64,000 bases of DNA from Actinomycetota bacterium (GCA_005884115.1 VAXW01000003.1:472128-536127), one strand, 5' to 3'; counted from the stretch's first letter, positions 42,885 to 51,575 are shown. The notes: generated by a model not told the origin, from the sequence alone. A program made the numbers and translations.

Positions 42885-43738
42885 AGGAGATTCAGCTGTC
42901 CCAGGGCACCATCCGCTACCGCGAGCAGGGCTCCGGGGAGACGATCATGCTCGTCCACGGGCTGCTCACCAACGGCGAGCTGTGGCGCGAGGTCGCGCCG
43001 CGTCTCGCGGCGGACTTCCGCGTGCTCGCACCCGACTGGCCGCTCGGATCACACGAGATCCCGCTCAATGCCGGTGCGGACCGCTCCCCGCTGGGGCTCG
43101 CTGCGCTGATCGCCGATTTCATGGACGCGCTCGAGCTCGAGAACGTCACGCTGGTGGGGAACGACACCGGCGGCGCGCTCTGCCAGCTCGTCGCCGTGCA
43201 CCATCCCGAGCGCCTGGCGCGGCTCGTGCTGACCCCGTGCGACGCGTACGAGAACTTCCTGCCGCCCGCGTTCCGGCCGCTGCAGCTGCTCGCGCGCATT
43301 CCCGGCGCGACGTACCCGATCGTGCAGTCGATGCGCCTGGCGCCGGCCAGGAGGCTTCCGATCGCATTCGGCTGGGTGACCAAGCGCGCCGACGACGAGC
43401 TCACGCGCTCGTGGATGCAGCCGGCGATCGCTTCTCGCAAGATCCGCGCGGACACGGCCGCGGTGCTTCGCGGGATCGCGCCCCGCTACACGCTCGAGGC
43501 AGCGCAGCGCTTCGGCTCGTTCAGGAAGCCCGTGCTGATCGCATGGGCGCCCGAAGACCGCTTCTTCAAGCTGCACTTCGGCGAGCGCCTCGCGCGCGAG
43601 TTCCCGGACGCGCGCTTGGAGCTGATCGAGGACAGCTACACCTTCGTGCCCATCGACCAGCCCGAGCGCACCGCCAGCCTTATCGCGGCCTTCGCCCGAG
43701 AGCTCAGCGGAGCGCAGCACGCGGCACACCAGGGTTAG
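42881..43738 (+). CDS. alpha/beta hydrolase (TetR-controlled operon)
   Basis: A 285-residue alpha/beta hydrolase. The oxyanion region is LVHGLLTNGELW and the usual Gly-x-Ser-x-Gly is GNDTGG, with Asp as nucleophile as in haloalkane dehalogenases and epoxide hydrolases. The acid is in IAWAPEDRFF. The C-terminal EDSYTFVPIDQP has no His at the usual GH position. This could be a dehalogenase-like or a non-hydrolytic member. ATG 42881 follows SD GGGAG and overlaps the SnoaL gene by 4 bases. Confidence 0.85.
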   Translation: MKEIQLSQGTIRYREQGSGETIMLVHGLLTNGELWREVAPRLAADFRVLAPDWPLGSHEIPLNAGADRSPLGLAALIADFMDALELENVTLVGNDTGGALCQLVAVHHPERLARLVLTPCDAYENFLPPAFRPLQLLARIPGATYPIVQSMRLAPARRLPIAFGWVTKRADDELTRSWMQPAIASRKIRADTAAVLRGIAPRYTLEAAQRFGSFRKPVLIAWAPEDRFFKLHFGERLAREFPDARLELIEDSYTFVPIDQPERTASLIAAFARELSGAQHAAHQG

Positions 43739-43821
43739 GGGCGCAACGGTCCCTAGCGGCGATCCGCGCGCGAGAGTGGCGGCATAGCGCCCTCGGCCTC
43801 CACCCTCGCGCGCATCGCCAT

Positions 43822-43861
43822 AAAGCTGCCCTGCGGCGCGCGGCACGCCGCAGGGCGCTTT
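43822..43861. terminator. bidirectional intrinsic terminator
   Basis: A perfect 11-bp stem (43828-43838 with 43846-43856, 7-nt loop) extends with AAAGC/GCTTT after one bulged T, giving T-runs on both strands. It separates the convergent hydrolase and cupredoxin genes. It is the best intrinsic terminator in the window. Confidence 0.85.
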
Positions 43862-43872
43862 CGCGCAGCGCC

Positions 43873-44349
43873 TTATTTGACTGTCAGCGTCCCTTCCATG
43901 CCCGCCTGCCGGTGCCCGGGGACCGAGCAGTAGAACTTGTACGTCCCGGCTTTGAGCGTGACGGTCAGCGTCTTTGAGCCGCCAGTGAAGGTTTCGGTCG
44001 CTCCCACCGTCGCGCCCGCGGACGATTCGATCGTGAGGTTGTGTTCGATGGGCGAGCCGTTCGTGTACGCGATCGACACCTTGCCCGCCTTGGCGCCGAG
44101 CGTGGTCTTGTCGAATTTGAGCTGACCTTCGGGGTTGGTGCCGAGGCTCAGCTGCGTTTGGCCTTCGCCGCCGCCCGTCGCAGGCGACGTCGAGGTGCTC
44201 GTCGCGGGCGCAGCGGGAGTGGATTCCGAGGAGGTCGATTTGCTCGACGAGCTGCCGCAGCCCGCAAGCGCGAGCAGGGCCGTCGCGGCGAGCGCGAGCG
44301 CCGCTCCTGTTGGACGGGTCAGTGCGTCGGCTGCTCCTCTTGGCGTCAC
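43873..44349 (-). CDS. cupredoxin/plastocyanin-like lipoprotein
   Basis: A 158-residue lipoprotein. The signal peptide ends in lipobox LLALAGC (Cys31), followed by a Ser/Thr-rich linker. The cupredoxin domain has type-1 copper ligands His103 (IEHNL), Cys141 (YCSVPGH), His146 and Met151. It is probably an extracytoplasmic electron carrier or copper-binding protein. The gene is followed on the plus side by a strong terminator and lies next to two cation-efflux genes. Confidence 0.9.
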   Translation of the reverse strand: MTPRGAADALTRPTGAALALAATALLALAGCGSSSSKSTSSESTPAAPATSTSTSPATGGGEGQTQLSLGTNPEGQLKFDKTTLGAKAGKVSIAYTNGSPIEHNLTIESSAGATVGATETFTGGSKTLTVTLKAGTYKFYCSVPGHRQAGMEGTLTVK

Positions 44350-44416
44350 GTGTCTGCTCCTCGGTTAGCTGGCAGTGTCATCCGGTTAGGACACCGGGAG
44401 ACGTGAATCCTTGCAC

Positions 44417-45805
44417 TCACGGCTGCGTGCGGACGACCACGTCGACGATATCCGGGACGCGCTGTCGCAGCGCCTCCTCGAGCTCGCCTGCGAGCGCGTG
44501 CGCGGCGGTGAGCGATCCGCCGGCTGCGACGCCCAGTGTGAGGAACACGACGCGTCCGGTCTCGAGCGAGAGCAGCTCCAGGTGGCGCGGCGGGCTGCCC
44601 GTGCGCTCGGTGACGAGCCGCTGGATCTCCGCTTCGGCCTCCGCATCGGCCCGCGGGTCCGATGCGCGCGCGCGCAGCGTCTGCTCGAGCGGCTCCAGGT
44701 GCGTCTGCACTGCGGCGACGTCGAGCTTGTGGGAGATGGCGCGCTCGACTCGCGCCGCGATCTGCGCAGCGCTGCCCAGGTCGAGGTCGGCGGGGAACTT
44801 CAGATGCAGCGCCACGCTTACCGCTCCCGGGCGCTGGAAGATCATGATGTCGTGCGCTTCCAGCACGAGCGGCTCTTCCAGCGCGATCGCGAGCACGCGG
44901 TCGCGCAGCGAGAGGTCGCGCGAGCGGGGCTCGACGTGCACCACGACGTCGCTGCCCGGCAGCACGCGCTCGACCGCGGCCTCGACCAGGTCGGCCGCCT
45001 GGTGACCCTCGACGACCGCCTGACCCGGCGGGACGGCCACGACGACGTCGGCGAAGTAGCGCCCCGCAGACTCTCGCAGGCGCAGGCGGCTGAGCTCGAT
45101 CTCGGCACCGAGATCGGCGATCGCGCGCTCCGCAGCCTCGCGCGCCTCCTCGGGCGTGCGGTCCATCAGCACGTTGGCGTTCTCCGCGATCAGGCGCGTC
45201 GCCGCTGCGACGATCAACGCCGCGACGAGCAGCGCAGCAATCGAGTCGCCCTCGCGCACACCGAGCTCGACGAACACGAGTCCCACCAGGACGGTCGCGG
45301 AAGCCACCACGTCACCGGCGAAATGCATCGCATTCGAGCGCAATGCCGGGCTGCTGTAGGTCCTGGCTGCGCGCAGCGAGACGGCCGTGCGGCTGGCATC
45401 GAGCACGAGCGCCGCGCCGAGCACGGCAAAGCCGTACCAGCGCGTCTCCGGCGCGCTCGCGCCGGATGCCAGGTGCCGGACGGCTTCGACGCTGACGATC
45501 AGGCCGCCGGCCAGCAGGATCGCCGCCTCGCCCAGAGCACCGAGGTTCTCGGCCCGCCGGTGGCCGTAGGGATGCTCGGGGTCGGCCGGGCGCCCGCCCA
45601 GGCGCACGGCGAAGAAGGTCAGCGTGGCCGCGATGAGGTCGCCGCTCGACTCGATGCCGGTCGAGATCAAGCCGAGGCTCCCAGTGGCGAGGCCGACCCC
45701 CAGCTTCAGCGCCATGAGCGCCGAGGCGGCGACGATCGAGGCGACGGCGATCGAGGCGATGGTCGTGCGTCGCTTCGTCAAGCCGCGATGCTCCGCCCTG
45801 GGCAC
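44417..45805 (-). CDS. cation diffusion facilitator (CDF) transporter
   Basis: A 462-residue CDF-family efflux protein for divalent metals. About six TM segments lie in residues 15-215, with GIESSGDLIAA (TM2 acid) and NAMHFAGDVVASA (TM5). The DPEHPYGHRRAENL loop is typical of the family. The C-terminal half is longer than usual (about 230-462) and holds two cytoplasmic CDF dimerisation domains in tandem. The metal is unknown. It is divergent from a second CDF gene, 28 bases apart. Confidence 0.9.
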   Translation of the reverse strand: MPRAEHRGLTKRRTTIASIAVASIVAASALMALKLGVGLATGSLGLISTGIESSGDLIAATLTFFAVRLGGRPADPEHPYGHRRAENLGALGEAAILLAGGLIVSVEAVRHLASGASAPETRWYGFAVLGAALVLDASRTAVSLRAARTYSSPALRSNAMHFAGDVVASATVLVGLVFVELGVREGDSIAALLVAALIVAAATRLIAENANVLMDRTPEEAREAAERAIADLGAEIELSRLRLRESAGRYFADVVVAVPPGQAVVEGHQAADLVEAAVERVLPGSDVVVHVEPRSRDLSLRDRVLAIALEEPLVLEAHDIMIFQRPGAVSVALHLKFPADLDLGSAAQIAARVERAISHKLDVAAVQTHLEPLEQTLRARASDPRADAEAEAEIQRLVTERTGSPPRHLELLSLETGRVVFLTLGVAAGGSLTAAHALAGELEEALRQRVPDIVDVVVRTQP

Positions 45806-45821
45806 GCCATCGCCAAAAGAC

Positions 45822-45827
45822 TAGGGT
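45822..45827 (+). promoter_or_regulatory. possible -10 element of the second CDF gene
   Basis: TAGGGT ends 6 nt before ATG 45834, a spacing expected for a leaderless mRNA. The match to TATAAT is weak (3/6). Confidence 0.3.
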
Positions 45828-45833
45828 GGGCCA

Positions 45834-46838
45834 ATGACAACCGCTCGTGCGGGGATCGTGCATGACGCAGGCCGTCAGGCCGACCGCACGCGGTTGACGA
45901 TCGCGTTCGCGCTGATCGTCGTATTCATGGCGGCGGAGGTCGCGTCGGGCGTGATCGCGCACTCGCTGGCCCTGCTCTCAGACGCCGGCCACATGCTCAG
46001 CGATGCCGCCGCGCTCGGCTTCTCGCTGTTTGCCATCGCGCTCGCCGCCCGCCCGGCGCGCGGAGCGATGACGTTCGGCTTCAAGCGCGCGGAGATCCTC
46101 TCGGCGCAGGCCAACGGGATCACGCTCGTGGTGCTCGCGGCCGTGATCGCGTACGAGGCGGTGAGACGGCTGTTCGACCCGCCCCGCGTGCACGCATGGC
46201 CGGTGCTCGCCGTGGCGCTGGCAGGCGTGGTCGTCAACCTCGCGGCCACCTGGACGCTGGCGGGGGCAGACCAGCGCAGCCTCAACATCCACTCGAGCTT
46301 CAAGCACCTGCTAGCCGACCTGTACGGCTTCGCGGGCACCGCGGTCGCCGCGGGCGTGATCCTGCTGAGCGGCTTCCAGCGCGCCGATCCGATCGTCTCG
46401 CTTGGCGTTGCCGCGCTCATGGTGCGCTCCGGCGCCGCACTCGTGCGGGCATCAGCGCGCGTGCTGCTCGAGGCCTCCCCCGCGCGCCTCGACCCCGATG
46501 CGATCGGCGCGGCACTGGTGGAGCGCGCGGGCGTCGTCGAGGTGCACGACCTGCACGTGTGGGAAATCACCAGTGGCTTCCCCGCGCTCTCGGCGCACGT
46601 GCTCGTCGGCGCCGACAGCGACTGCCACGCCGCCCGGCGCGACATGGAGGCGTTGCTGCGTGAGCGCTTCGGCCTCGACCACACGACCCTGCAGGTCGAT
46701 CACGTCGGCCGAGATCTGCTCGCCATCGAGCCCGCATCGCTCGCGGCGGGCAGCGCTCGACCCGCGCGGCCGCCCGGCGCCCCCGGCGCCAGAAGCGGCG
46801 CGCCGGACGCGGCGCAAGCGAACACCTCGAACAACTAA
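45834..46838 (+). CDS. CDF cation efflux protein (CzcD/ZitB-like)
   Basis: A 334-residue CDF protein. Six TM segments run from about 22 to 205. The metal site is LLSDAGHMLSDAAAL (TM2) and HLLADLYGFAGT (TM5). The cytoplasmic domain has VHDLHVWEITSGFPALSAH. The HxxxD pattern fits Zn2+/Cd2+/Co2+ exporters. It is followed by ohr after a 14-nt tandem duplication of the intergenic SD. Confidence 0.92.
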   Translation: MTTARAGIVHDAGRQADRTRLTIAFALIVVFMAAEVASGVIAHSLALLSDAGHMLSDAAALGFSLFAIALAARPARGAMTFGFKRAEILSAQANGITLVVLAAVIAYEAVRRLFDPPRVHAWPVLAVALAGVVVNLAATWTLAGADQRSLNIHSSFKHLLADLYGFAGTAVAAGVILLSGFQRADPIVSLGVAALMVRSGAALVRASARVLLEASPARLDPDAIGAALVERAGVVEVHDLHVWEITSGFPALSAHVLVGADSDCHAARRDMEALLRERFGLDHTTLQVDHVGRDLLAIEPASLAAGSARPARPPGAPGARSGAPDAAQANTSNN

Positions 46839-46862
46839 ACGACAGGAGCTAAACGACAGGAG
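46835..46862 (+). repeat. tandem 14-nt duplication carrying the ohr SD
   Basis: CTAAACGACAGGAG occurs twice head to tail (46835-46848 and 46849-46862), covering the CDF stop codon and an AGGAG. The second copy plus GAG forms the SD of ohr, 7 bases before its ATG. The first copy is a spare SD further away. Confidence 0.85.
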
Positions 46863-46869
46863 GAGCGCG

Positions 46870-47310
46870 ATGGCGAACGTTCTCTACACCGCCCGTGCCC
46901 ACGTCACAGGCGGGCGCATCAACGGGCACGGCAAGACATCCGACGGCGTCCTCGACGTCGACATACGCGTGCCCAAGGAGCTCGGCGGCGAGGGCGACGG
47001 GACCAACCCCGAGGAGCTGTTCGCCGTCGGCTATGCCGCCTGCTTCGAGGGTGCGCTGGCGACCGTCGGAAGGCGCTCGAAGGCGGAGACCGGCGACGTG
47101 GCAATCGACTCCCAGGTGCAGCTCGTGACGACCGAGGAGCGCGCCTTCACGGTCGCGGTCCAGCTCGACGTCAGCCTGCCGTCGGTGGCCGACGCGGCCG
47201 AGGCCGTCGAGCTGGTCCGCCAGGCGCATCGGGTGTGCCCCTACTCCAACGCCACGCGCGGCAACATCGATGTCACCCTGACCGCCAACGGACAGCCGGT
47301 CTCCGACTAG
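46870..47310 (+). CDS. ohr: organic hydroperoxide resistance protein (Ohr/OsmC family)
   Basis: A 146-residue OsmC-family thiol peroxidase. The redox pair is Cys58 (YAACFEGAL) and Cys123 (HRVCPYSNATR), both in the canonical Ohr context. The N-terminus has LYTARAHVTGGR and VPKELGG. The enzyme reduces organic hydroperoxides using lipoylated proteins. ATG 46870 follows the duplicated AGGAG SD. No OhrR regulator is adjacent. Confidence 0.94.
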   Translation: MANVLYTARAHVTGGRINGHGKTSDGVLDVDIRVPKELGGEGDGTNPEELFAVGYAACFEGALATVGRRSKAETGDVAIDSQVQLVTTEERAFTVAVQLDVSLPSVADAAEAVELVRQAHRVCPYSNATRGNIDVTLTANGQPVSD

Positions 47311-47353
47311 CGTCTTCGTCGGAACATCGACGCGCCCAATGCCGGCCAGGACG

Positions 47354-47929
47354 CTAGGACGTGTCGACCTTGCTTCCGCTGGCCCGCAGCGCGTACCAAT
47401 CGGCGCCGAAGGCCTTGATCCCCTGGCCGTACGCGTCGCCGCTGTCTCCGTCCTTCGTGTAGTAGTACAGCGGGTGGCCCTTGTAGGTGACCTGCTTGCT
47501 GCCGTCCGGACGCGTCGTCGTGCCGAGGTCCGCCGACATGGCTGCGCCTGCCGTTCCAACCTGGCCGCTCGCCTTCACCGGCGGCCATGTCCCTTCACAG
47601 GCGCCAGTGCAGGTGGACGTCGTGCCGTGGTCCCCCTCGAACAGGTACACGGTCAGGTGCTTGGGGCCCGCGGCGAGGATGGTGCCGAGCTTCTTCGCGT
47701 GCTTGCTGCTCACCGTCACCGCCGCCCCGCTGACGCCCGTAGCCGAGGATCCGCGCGAGGTCGAGTACGGGCCCGAGGAAGTCGACGTCTGCGCTGCCGC
47801 GGGCGTTGCGGCGGAGCTCGTGTTCGACGTGCTCGCGCTCTTTTTGCTGCTGCCGCAGGCGCTCAGCGCCACGGCTGCGGTTAGCGCCGCTGTCACGGCC
47901 AGGTGCTTACCCACATCGCCTCCTGTCAT
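47354..47929 (-). CDS. lipoprotein with secreted repeat (COG4315-type)
   Basis: A 191-residue lipoprotein. The signal peptide ends in ALSACGSS (lipobox). After a Ser/Thr-rich linker the domain has LGTILAAGPKHLTVYLFEGDHGTTSTCTGAC.GTWPPV and a second copy-like YKGHPLYYYTKDGDSGDAYGQG. This is the typical actinobacterial lipoprotein repeat of unknown function. GTG 47914 is an alternative start. It is convergent with ohr. Confidence 0.87.
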   Translation of the reverse strand: MTGGDVGKHLAVTAALTAAVALSACGSSKKSASTSNTSSAATPAAAQTSTSSGPYSTSRGSSATGVSGAAVTVSSKHAKKLGTILAAGPKHLTVYLFEGDHGTTSTCTGACEGTWPPVKASGQVGTAGAAMSADLGTTTRPDGSKQVTYKGHPLYYYTKDGDSGDAYGQGIKAFGADWYALRASGSKVDTS

Positions 47930-48033
47930 TCGCGCTCGATTGGCTCTCTAGCCCCTTACAGACGCCGGCGCGCGCGCAACCTTCCCACGCAGTCGACTCG
48001 CGCACCTCGCCGGCCGAGCGCACCGCCCCCGGG

Positions 48034-48780
48034 CTAGAGAACCTGCCCGCTGGGGCGCACGAGCACCTCGTTGATGCTCACGTGCGCGGGCTGGCCGACC
48101 GCGTACAGCACCGCGTTTGCGATGTCCTCCGCGGTCAGCCGCGTCACGCCCTCGAAGCGTTTCGCTATCTGTTGGAGGACCTCGGGGCGGTTGTGCCCGG
48201 CGAGCTCCGTCGCCACCGCACCGGGCTCGATCAGGGTCACGCGGATGCCATGCGGCACGAGCTCCTGGCGCAGCGACTCGGAGAACGCCCCGAGCCCGAA
48301 CTTGGTCAGGTTGTAGACGCCCGAGCCAAGTCTCGCGAAGCGCCCGGCGACCGAGCTCACGTTGACGATGTCGCCGCCCTGCTGCTCGATCATCAGCGGC
48401 AGCGCCGCGTGCGTGCAGTACAGCGCGCCGAACAGGTTGACTGCGATCATGCGCCGCCACTCCTCGGTGTCGGCGCCCACGATTGGCCCGAGCAGCATTA
48501 CGCCGGCGTTGTTTACGAGCACGTCCAGCCGCCCGAGCTCGGAGGCGGTGCGCTGCACGAACGCCTGCGCTTGCGCCTCCTCGCCCACGTCCGTCTGCAC
48601 CGCCAGCGCGCGCCCGCCGTCGGAGGCGATGCGCGCGGCGAGCGCCTCGATGCGGTCCGTCCTGCGGGCGGCCACGGCCACGGCCGCTCCCGCCTGCGCG
48701 CACGCCAGCGCAGTCGCCTCCCCGATGCCCGAAGATGCGCCCGTCACCGCCACGACCTTGCCGCTGAGGTCTATGCTCAT
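48034..48780 (-). CDS. short-chain dehydrogenase/reductase (NADP-type)
   Basis: A 248-residue classical SDR. The cofactor site TGASSGIG is near residue 14, with AARRTDR indicating NADP(H) preference. NNAGVM, the catalytic Ser in VSSVAGR and YNLTK are all present, with IEPGAVATELAGH near the C-terminus. ATG 48780 is the start. The substrate is unknown. It is divergent from the sigma factor gene, 249 bases apart. Confidence 0.9.
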   Translation of the reverse strand: MSIDLSGKVVAVTGASSGIGEATALACAQAGAAVAVAARRTDRIEALAARIASDGGRALAVQTDVGEEAQAQAFVQRTASELGRLDVLVNNAGVMLLGPIVGADTEEWRRMIAVNLFGALYCTHAALPLMIEQQGGDIVNVSSVAGRFARLGSGVYNLTKFGLGAFSESLRQELVPHGIRVTLIEPGAVATELAGHNRPEVLQQIAKRFEGVTRLTAEDIANAVLYAVGQPAHVSINEVLVRPSGQVL

Positions 48781-48969
48781 CCGCCGAGCTTATTGGCCCC
48801 GCCTCAGCCACGCGCGGCGAGGCGTCGATACATCGCCGGAGGACCGAGCTTTTCGGCGATTTCCGGGTATCAGGGGTATCTGGAACCCTGGGCCGGTTTT
48901 CCCCGCCAGCGGCAGGTAGCCGCTACGTGGCGTCGAACGACAGCCTGAGCGGCTCGCCGACGAGGATAA

Positions 48970-48998
48970 TTGACAACGCAACTATTAAGGCGTATAAT
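48970..48998 (+). promoter_or_regulatory. perfect sigma-70 consensus promoter of the sigma factor gene
   Basis: TTGACA (48970-48975) and TATAAT (48993-48998) with a 17-bp spacer is an exact match to the housekeeping consensus. Predicted transcript start is near 49005, giving a leader of about 25 nt. The flanking A+T richness stands out in this G+C-rich window. Confidence 0.9.
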
Positions 48999-49029
48999 TC
49001 CGACTCCAAGCATCGGATTAGAAGGACGA

Positions 49030-50025
49030 ATGACAGACACCCTTTTGCACCAAACCGCACAAACCGACCCCGACGGCGCCGCGACTGACGCTGCGGTTGA
49101 CGACGCTCAGGACGCCCAGGGCACTGTGGAGGGCGCGGTGGCGGCTGCTCCCGGCCGTCTCGACAATCCCATCGAGCGTACCGACGTCGGCGTGCCGGAC
49201 ACGTTCATCCCCGAGTCGGTCGACCAGCTGCTCGCGCACTCGCGCCGCTACCCGCTGCTGACCCCTGCGCAGGAGATCGAACTGGCTCAGCGCATCGAGC
49301 GCGGCGACCTGCACGCGAAGGAACTGCTCGTCAACTCCAACCTGCGCCTGGTGGCCTCCAACGCGCGCCGCTACCAGAACCAGGGGCTGCCGCTTGCAGA
49401 CCTCGTCCAGGAGGGCATGCTGGGGCTTATCCGCGCGAGCGAGAAGTTCGACTGGCGCAAGGGATTCCGCTTCTCGACCTACGCGACTCTGTGGATCCGA
49501 CAGGCCATCCAGCGGGGCCTCGAGAACTCCGGCCGCACGATCCGCCTGCCGGTGCACGTGGCTCAGCGCTCGCGCAAGGTTGGCCGCGTGGAGCGAGAGC
49601 TGTCGGTGCGGCTCGGCCGCGAGCCTACGATCGAGGAGCTGGCGGCTGAGACCGCCCTCCCGATCGACCAGGTGGAGGAGGTGCGCCACCAGCGCGCGGC
49701 CCTCGTGAGCCTGGACCAGCAGGTCGGCGAAGACGGCGACACCGCGCTCGGAGACCTGCTGCCCGCCGACACCGAGGCCCCCGAGGAGACCGCGTGGGGC
49801 AACGAGCGCGAGCGCATCGTGCGTCGCGTCCTGCAGCAGCTGCCGGACACCGAGCGCACGGTGCTCACGCTGCGCTTCGGCACCGGCCGCGAGGAGCCGC
49901 AGACGCTCACCGCGATCGGCAAACGGCTCGGGTTCTCCGCCGAGCGGGCCTCGCAGCTCGAGCAGCGGGCGCTGAAGAAGCTCGCCGAGTCGCCCGAGCT
50001 GGCGGCGCTGCGCGAGGCCGCGTAG
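49030..50025 (+). CDS. RNA polymerase sigma-70 factor (RpoD-like, group 2/3)
   Basis: A 331-residue sigma-70 factor. After a 60-residue acidic N-terminus it has region 1.2 (VDQLLAHSRRYPLLTPAQEIEL), region 2 (NLRLVASNARRYQNQGLPLADLVQEGMLGL, RFSTYATLWIRQAIQR), region 3 (RLPVHVAQRSRKV) and region 4 (about 262-322). The recognition helix reads SAERASQLEQRAL rather than TRERVRQIEAKAL. ATG 49030 follows AAGGA; the frame is open back into the promoter. It may be the principal or an alternative sigma. Confidence 0.93.
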   Translation: MTDTLLHQTAQTDPDGAATDAAVDDAQDAQGTVEGAVAAAPGRLDNPIERTDVGVPDTFIPESVDQLLAHSRRYPLLTPAQEIELAQRIERGDLHAKELLVNSNLRLVASNARRYQNQGLPLADLVQEGMLGLIRASEKFDWRKGFRFSTYATLWIRQAIQRGLENSGRTIRLPVHVAQRSRKVGRVERELSVRLGREPTIEELAAETALPIDQVEEVRHQRAALVSLDQQVGEDGDTALGDLLPADTEAPEETAWGNERERIVRRVLQQLPDTERTVLTLRFGTGREEPQTLTAIGKRLGFSAERASQLEQRALKKLAESPELAALREAA

Positions 50026-50103
50026 CCAGCTGCGCTGCGTCGCGGCCGCCGGGCCCTCTAAGCTGCCTGCTCGCTGCACGATGACCGCGAGGAGGCAAGA
50101 TCC

Positions 50104-50901
50104 ATGACGAGCAACTCCAAGTCGCTGTGGGAGCGCAGCGTCGAACTCACGGTGCACGTCGGCGAGCGCGTGCTGGCTCCGATCGAGCGCTGGATCGGAC
50201 GCCGCTCGCTCGTCGGCGACGCGACCTTCTTCCCGCTGGAGCGCTTCCCGTGGGTGGCGCAGGTCGAGCAGAACTGGACGGTGATCCGCGACGAGGTGCT
50301 CGGCCTGCTGGAGGACCGCGAGGCGCTGCCGAACTTCCAGGAGATCTCAAAGGACCAGATAGGGATCACCGATGACGACTGCTGGAAGACCGTCTTCCTC
50401 TACGGCTATGGCTTCGAGGCCAAGCTGGGCGTGGAGCTGTGCCCCCGCACCGCGGCCCTGATGCGCGAGATCCCCGGCATGAAGACCGCCATGATCTCGA
50501 TCCTCTCGCCGCGCAAGCACATCCTCGACCACCGCGGGCCCTACAAGGGAGTGCTGCGCTACCACCTTGGGCTGATCGTCCCGAAGGACGCGCCCAGCTG
50601 CCGCATCCGCGTGGGCGAGGACATCCGCCACTGGGAGGAGGGCAAGAGCTTGATCTTCGACGACACGTTCAACCACGAGGTGTGGAACGACACCGACGAG
50701 ACGCGCGTGGTGCTGTTCGTGGACGTCCTGCGCCCGCTTCCGCAGCCCGAGTCGACGATCAACCGCGCGATCGTCAAGGCGATCTCCTACTCGCCGTTCG
50801 TGCTCGACGCCAAGCGAAACCAGCAGGCCTGGGAAAGGCGCTTTCACGAGCGTCGCCGCGAGCGTGCTGTCGCGGGGGCGGGCGTGCAGAGAGCCGCCTG
50901 A
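50104..50901 (+). CDS. aspartyl/asparaginyl beta-hydroxylase-family oxygenase
   Basis: A 265-residue Fe(II)/2-oxoglutarate oxygenase of the Asp/Asn hydroxylase (LpxO-like) family. The iron and co-substrate region is MISILSPRKHILDHRGPYKGVLRYHLGLIVP, with FDDTFNHEVWNDTDETRVVLFVDV at the distal His. A likely SD GAGGAGG is about 10 bases before ATG 50104. Substrate unknown; lipid or peptide hydroxylation is possible. It follows the sigma factor on the same strand. Confidence 0.87.
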   Translation: MTSNSKSLWERSVELTVHVGERVLAPIERWIGRRSLVGDATFFPLERFPWVAQVEQNWTVIRDEVLGLLEDREALPNFQEISKDQIGITDDDCWKTVFLYGYGFEAKLGVELCPRTAALMREIPGMKTAMISILSPRKHILDHRGPYKGVLRYHLGLIVPKDAPSCRIRVGEDIRHWEEGKSLIFDDTFNHEVWNDTDETRVVLFVDVLRPLPQPESTINRAIVKAISYSPFVLDAKRNQQAWERRFHERRRERAVAGAGVQRAA

Positions 50902-50955
50902 GCGCCTCGTGCGGCGCTCCGGGCGGCTGAGGGTGTGGTCGGCAGGAGGTCACAG

Positions 50956-51432
50956 ATGGCGCTTGCCAGATTCCTGCGGTCGCTGACCCGGTTTCGGCGC
51001 CTGCAGCCGATGGTGGGACGAATCCACGCTGTCGTCCTGCGCCGAAGCGGCGGCCGTATTCGGCGTTCTCGGATCCTCGCGGGTGGTCAGCCTGTGCTGG
51101 CGCTCACAACGACAGGCCGACGGTCAGGAGCCACGCGGACGACGGTCGTCGCCTACCTGCAGCACGCGGACGCTTACGCCGTTGGTGCGCTCAACCTCGG
51201 CAGCGACCGCGATCCGGCCTGGTGCCTGAATCTGCGGTCGATTCCCCATGCATGGATCGCCGTCAACGGCGAGCGCAAGGCAGTTCTCGCGCGCGAGGCA
51301 ACCGGGACGGAGGCCGAGGCGCTCTGGCGAGGGTTCATCGAGCGGCTGCCAGCCACAGCCAACTCTCGAGCACTCGCGCAACGCGCGGTGCCGATGTTCG
51401 TGCTCGATCCCGTCGTTCGCGACGGCGCTTGA
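50956..51432 (+). CDS. F420-type nitroreductase/deazaflavin-dependent protein
   Basis: A 158-residue protein of the deazaflavin(F420)-dependent nitroreductase family (DUF385). The core is VLALTTTGRRSGATRTTVVAYL, followed by YAVGALNLGSDRDPAWCLNLR and AWIAVNGERKAVLAREATGTEAE. ATG 50956 has SD AGGAGGT, 6 bases upstream. This family is typical of actinobacteria and supports the taxonomic call. Confidence 0.88.
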   Translation: MALARFLRSLTRFRRLQPMVGRIHAVVLRRSGGRIRRSRILAGGQPVLALTTTGRRSGATRTTVVAYLQHADAYAVGALNLGSDRDPAWCLNLRSIPHAWIAVNGERKAVLAREATGTEAEALWRGFIERLPATANSRALAQRAVPMFVLDPVVRDGA

Positions 51433-51575
51433 GGGATCGCCGTTTCCTCGAAAGCCGCTCAGGCAGCTATCACGCGCTCTCGAAACTAGACCAAGGTCCA
51501 GTCGAGCGCGCGTCCCGCCAGGCCGATTCCTCTCGTGCATGGACGCAGCCCCGCGCCGGGGATCCACGGGGCACC

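Noticed and set aside
48865..48879. Two GGGTAT hexamers (48865 and 48874), like SigB/SigF -10 elements
   Set aside because: No matching GTTT -35 at the right distance, and a perfect sigma-70 promoter lies downstream.
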